Assembly: GCA_050260415.1 (NCBI GenBank)
Contig: JBLNCE010000040.1
Span: 1-6,919, forward strand
DNA: 6,919 bases
Reading direction: 5' to 3'
DNA from: JBLNCE01 sp050260415
GTDB lineage: Bacteria > Bacillota > UBA4882 > JAAYXC01
Position 1 is the stretch's first letter, and each line of letters starts with the position of its first letter. Both the position numbers and the translations under genes were made by a program. The notes beneath the pieces are model-generated. The model had not been told where the DNA came from. It was given only the letters and a program-made list of their open reading frames with translations, and searched no databases. Below are positions 5,918 to 6,919 of the stretch, in pieces.

Positions 5918-6210
5918 AAGACCGCGATGGGCAACGAGTCTTACCCGGAGGGGCTCTACTGGATGCTCGCGCTCCGGAGCGATTATGGCCCGATACCCAT
6001 CCAAATCATGGGAAACGGCGCGACCTATCCGGACAAGGTCGGTCCGGATGGCAAGATTGACGACCAGTACCGCCTGGAGTAACTGTGTGCGCACATCAAC
6101 GCGCGTACCTGGCGATCGCGGACGGTGTCGATCTGCGCGATTTCATGGTCCGGAGCCTGATGGACAACTTCGAGTGGGCCCAAGGGTACGATATAACATT
6201 CACTTACTAG
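5918..6210 (+). pseudogene. GH1 beta-glycosidase C-terminal remnant
   Basis: From 5918 the plus strand reads KTAMGNESYPEGLYWMLALR, then DYGPIPIQIMGNGATYPDK, then DGKIDDQYRLE and a TAA at 6080-6082. After a frameshift near 6105 it resumes as AYLAIADGVDLRDFMVRSLM and DNFEWAQGYD to a TAG at 6208-6210. This is the order of family GH1 (beta-glucosidase and relatives) between the TDMGWEIYPEGL region, the ITENG nucleophile and the WSLLDNFEW substrate-binding motif. The nucleophile Glu is replaced by Gly (GGA at 6011-6013) and Thr by Met; Trp of WSLLDNFEW is Arg. With a stop, a frameshift, a lost nucleophile and no N-terminal two thirds, it cannot be active. The oxidoreductase gene reads away from it on the other strand. 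The intact ancestor would have hydrolysed beta-glucosides or related sugars; the remnant says a GH1 gene was once here or was moved in. Confidence 0.85.
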
Positions 6211-6261
6211 AGAACTATTCCGTCGACCAAAAGTTGCAATGTGGTACTATTATGACCATCA

Positions 6262-6399
6262 TCATCCAACGGCGGGGTGTTGCCATGCACAAGTGCCGCC
6301 TGTGCAGCCAACGAAGCGGTAATAGAGATACCCCGCGATCCCACCCAGGAGCGGGAAGAGCAGAATCCCGTGACCGGAACCAAGGTTCCTGGACCTCCT
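6262..6399 (-). pseudogene. remnant of a small membrane protein with GYLYYRFVGC motif (DUF6132-like)
   Basis: The minus strand reads ILLFPLLGGIAGYLYYRFVG followed directly by CTGGTC (6289-6366). One hydrophobic helix with GYLYYRF followed by GCxxGTC is the pattern I associate with DUF6132, a family of tiny single- or two-helix membrane proteins that usually go on with PITSNP and a second helix. Here the reading changes to AWQHPAVG and stops, so the second half is lost. AGGAGGT at 6393-6399 is an excellent ribosome site, but the TTG ten bases after it is in a different frame from the motif, so one frameshift separates start and body. The motif was recognised by eye; the function of the family is unknown. 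Confidence 0.5.
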
Positions 6400-6444
6400 A
6401 ATGATGGGGTCAAGGTGCACGTCGTCATCCATGACTCCTGTGAG

Positions 6445-6471
6445 GGAACGTTCCGCGCCATTCCATGGCGC
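6445..6471. repeat. two adjoining palindromes
   Basis: GGAACGTTCC (6445-6454) is a perfect 10-bp palindrome. It is followed with no gap by GCGCCAT-TCC-ATGGCGC (6455-6471), a 7-bp perfect stem with a 3-base loop. They lie in the degenerate stretch upstream of no recognised gene. They could be an operator-like site, a remnant of a mobile or repeat element, or chance. Confidence 0.4.
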
Positions 6472-6742
6472 TCCAATACACCGCTGGGCTTCGAAGCCGA
6501 CGGCAGGCCGCATCCCAGGGGCCACGATGGCCTCGGGGCCGCGACTGCCAGGGATGGCACAAAGCGAGCCCAGGCCTATGCCGCGTGGCTCGACATCTAT
6601 GTCTGCGCCGGGGGTTGCTTGGATGATTGCTTAAGGTGCTCTGGGGCTATAGACATAAGCTCTATTACTGCCGTCAGTACTGCCCGCCTTGTTACCGCTG
6701 TTTGATGGATGTGTAGGATCAGCCATACTACAGAACAGAGCC

Positions 6743-6777
6743 AAAAGAAAAAGCCCCCGGCCTTCGGCTGAGGGCTT
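6743..6777 (-). terminator. intrinsic terminator for the gene entering from the right
   Basis: A 27-base hairpin (6751-6777) pairs AAGCCC with GGGCTT and, after one mismatch, CGGCC with GGCTG around a TTC loop. On the minus strand it is followed by a T-rich run (TTTTTCTTTT, complement of 6743-6752). This is a standard rho-independent terminator, 23 bases beyond the stop of the partial minus-strand gene at 6800. On the plus strand no T-run follows, so it works in one direction. Confidence 0.88.
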
Positions 6778-6799
6778 CCCAGATCCATCCGTCATTGAA

Positions 6800-6919
6800 T
6801 TAAGTATTCTTCTTGGTTTCCAAAAGCGAGTTCAACTGCTCCAGGAATCCCCCGCCGACAACGGAGATGCTCCCGATCTTCTCGCAGATCCGCTCCAGGA
6901 ACTCCAGTTCCTTCAGGCG
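6800..6919 (-). CDS. C-terminal end of an unidentified protein (5' part outside window)
   Basis: The minus strand is open from the window edge for 39 codons to a TAA at 6800-6802, followed by a good terminator. The residues include RLKELEFLERICEKIG, a charged and Leu-rich helix of coiled-coil type, then SISVVGGGFLEQL and a polar end (ETKKNT). I do not recognise the family from so short a tail. The terminator placed right behind the stop is strong support that this is a real gene. Confidence 0.65.
   Translation of the reverse strand, partial: RLKELEFLERICEKIGSISVVGGGFLEQLNSLLETKKNT

Larger units (their letters stand above)
6211..6742. other. degenerate, non-coding stretch
   Basis: I find no intact gene in these 532 bases. 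Open frames exist on both strands but none has a family pattern over its length, a ribosome site and a start together. Two things stand out inside: a minus-strand remnant of a small membrane protein (6262-6399) and two adjoining palindromes (6445-6471). Confidence 0.5.

Noticed and set aside
5913..5918. TTGACA on the minus strand as a -35 box for the oxidoreductase
   Set aside because: No -10-like hexamer lies 16-18 bases downstream; the spacing region is all GC.
6277..6705. 142-codon plus-strand open frame in the degenerate stretch
   Set aside because: No ribosome site and no domain; it lies opposite the minus-strand membrane-protein remnant, and its Cys-rich parts show no regular spacing.

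Overview
This window comes from a bacterial chromosome or contig with high-GC coding DNA. A member of the Bacillota (Clostridia-like) is the best guess. The reasons are strong Shine-Dalgarno motifs (GAGGAGG, GAGGTG, GGGGTGAT), the two small four-helix membrane proteins, whose style I associate with Bacillota, and the DUF4359-like protein. This is inference; there is no marker gene to fix the taxon.

Layout, left to right. (1) Positions 1-1346, plus strand: the C-terminal half of a family GH95 alpha-L-fucosidase, cut by the window edge, then a small membrane-anchored DUF4359-like protein. (2) 1347-1652: no intact gene; a possible broken two-CxxC zinc-ribbon reading lies on the minus strand, together with a GC-rich inverted repeat. 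(3) 1653-2669, plus strand: an AT-rich island holding two tandem paralogous membrane proteins, about 47% identical by eye. (4) 2749-2976: a 228-bp fragment that duplicates the 3' end of the oxidoreductase gene further right, at about 98% identity, with one frameshifting base. (5) 3061-4056, minus strand: an exported, probably lipid-anchored or membrane-anchored GH18-like TIM-barrel protein. (6) 4330-5814, minus strand: a complete FAD-dependent oxidoreductase of the phytoene desaturase (CrtI) superfamily; its last 71 codons are the intact copy of the repeat. (7) 5918-6742: decayed DNA, with a GH1 beta-glycosidase remnant on the plus strand that has lost its catalytic nucleophile, and a remnant of a small GYLYYRFVGC-type membrane protein on the minus strand. 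(8) 6743-6919: a minus-strand intrinsic terminator and the last 39 codons of a minus-strand gene that enters from the right.

How it fits together: carbohydrate-related genes recur (GH95, GH18-like, GH1 remnant), but they do not form one operon and the strands are mixed. The window reads as an accessory or rearranged stretch: at least two, perhaps four, broken gene pieces, a compositional island, and a recent direct repeat bracketing the GH18-like gene. I see no tRNA, rRNA, CRISPR array, transposase or integrase.
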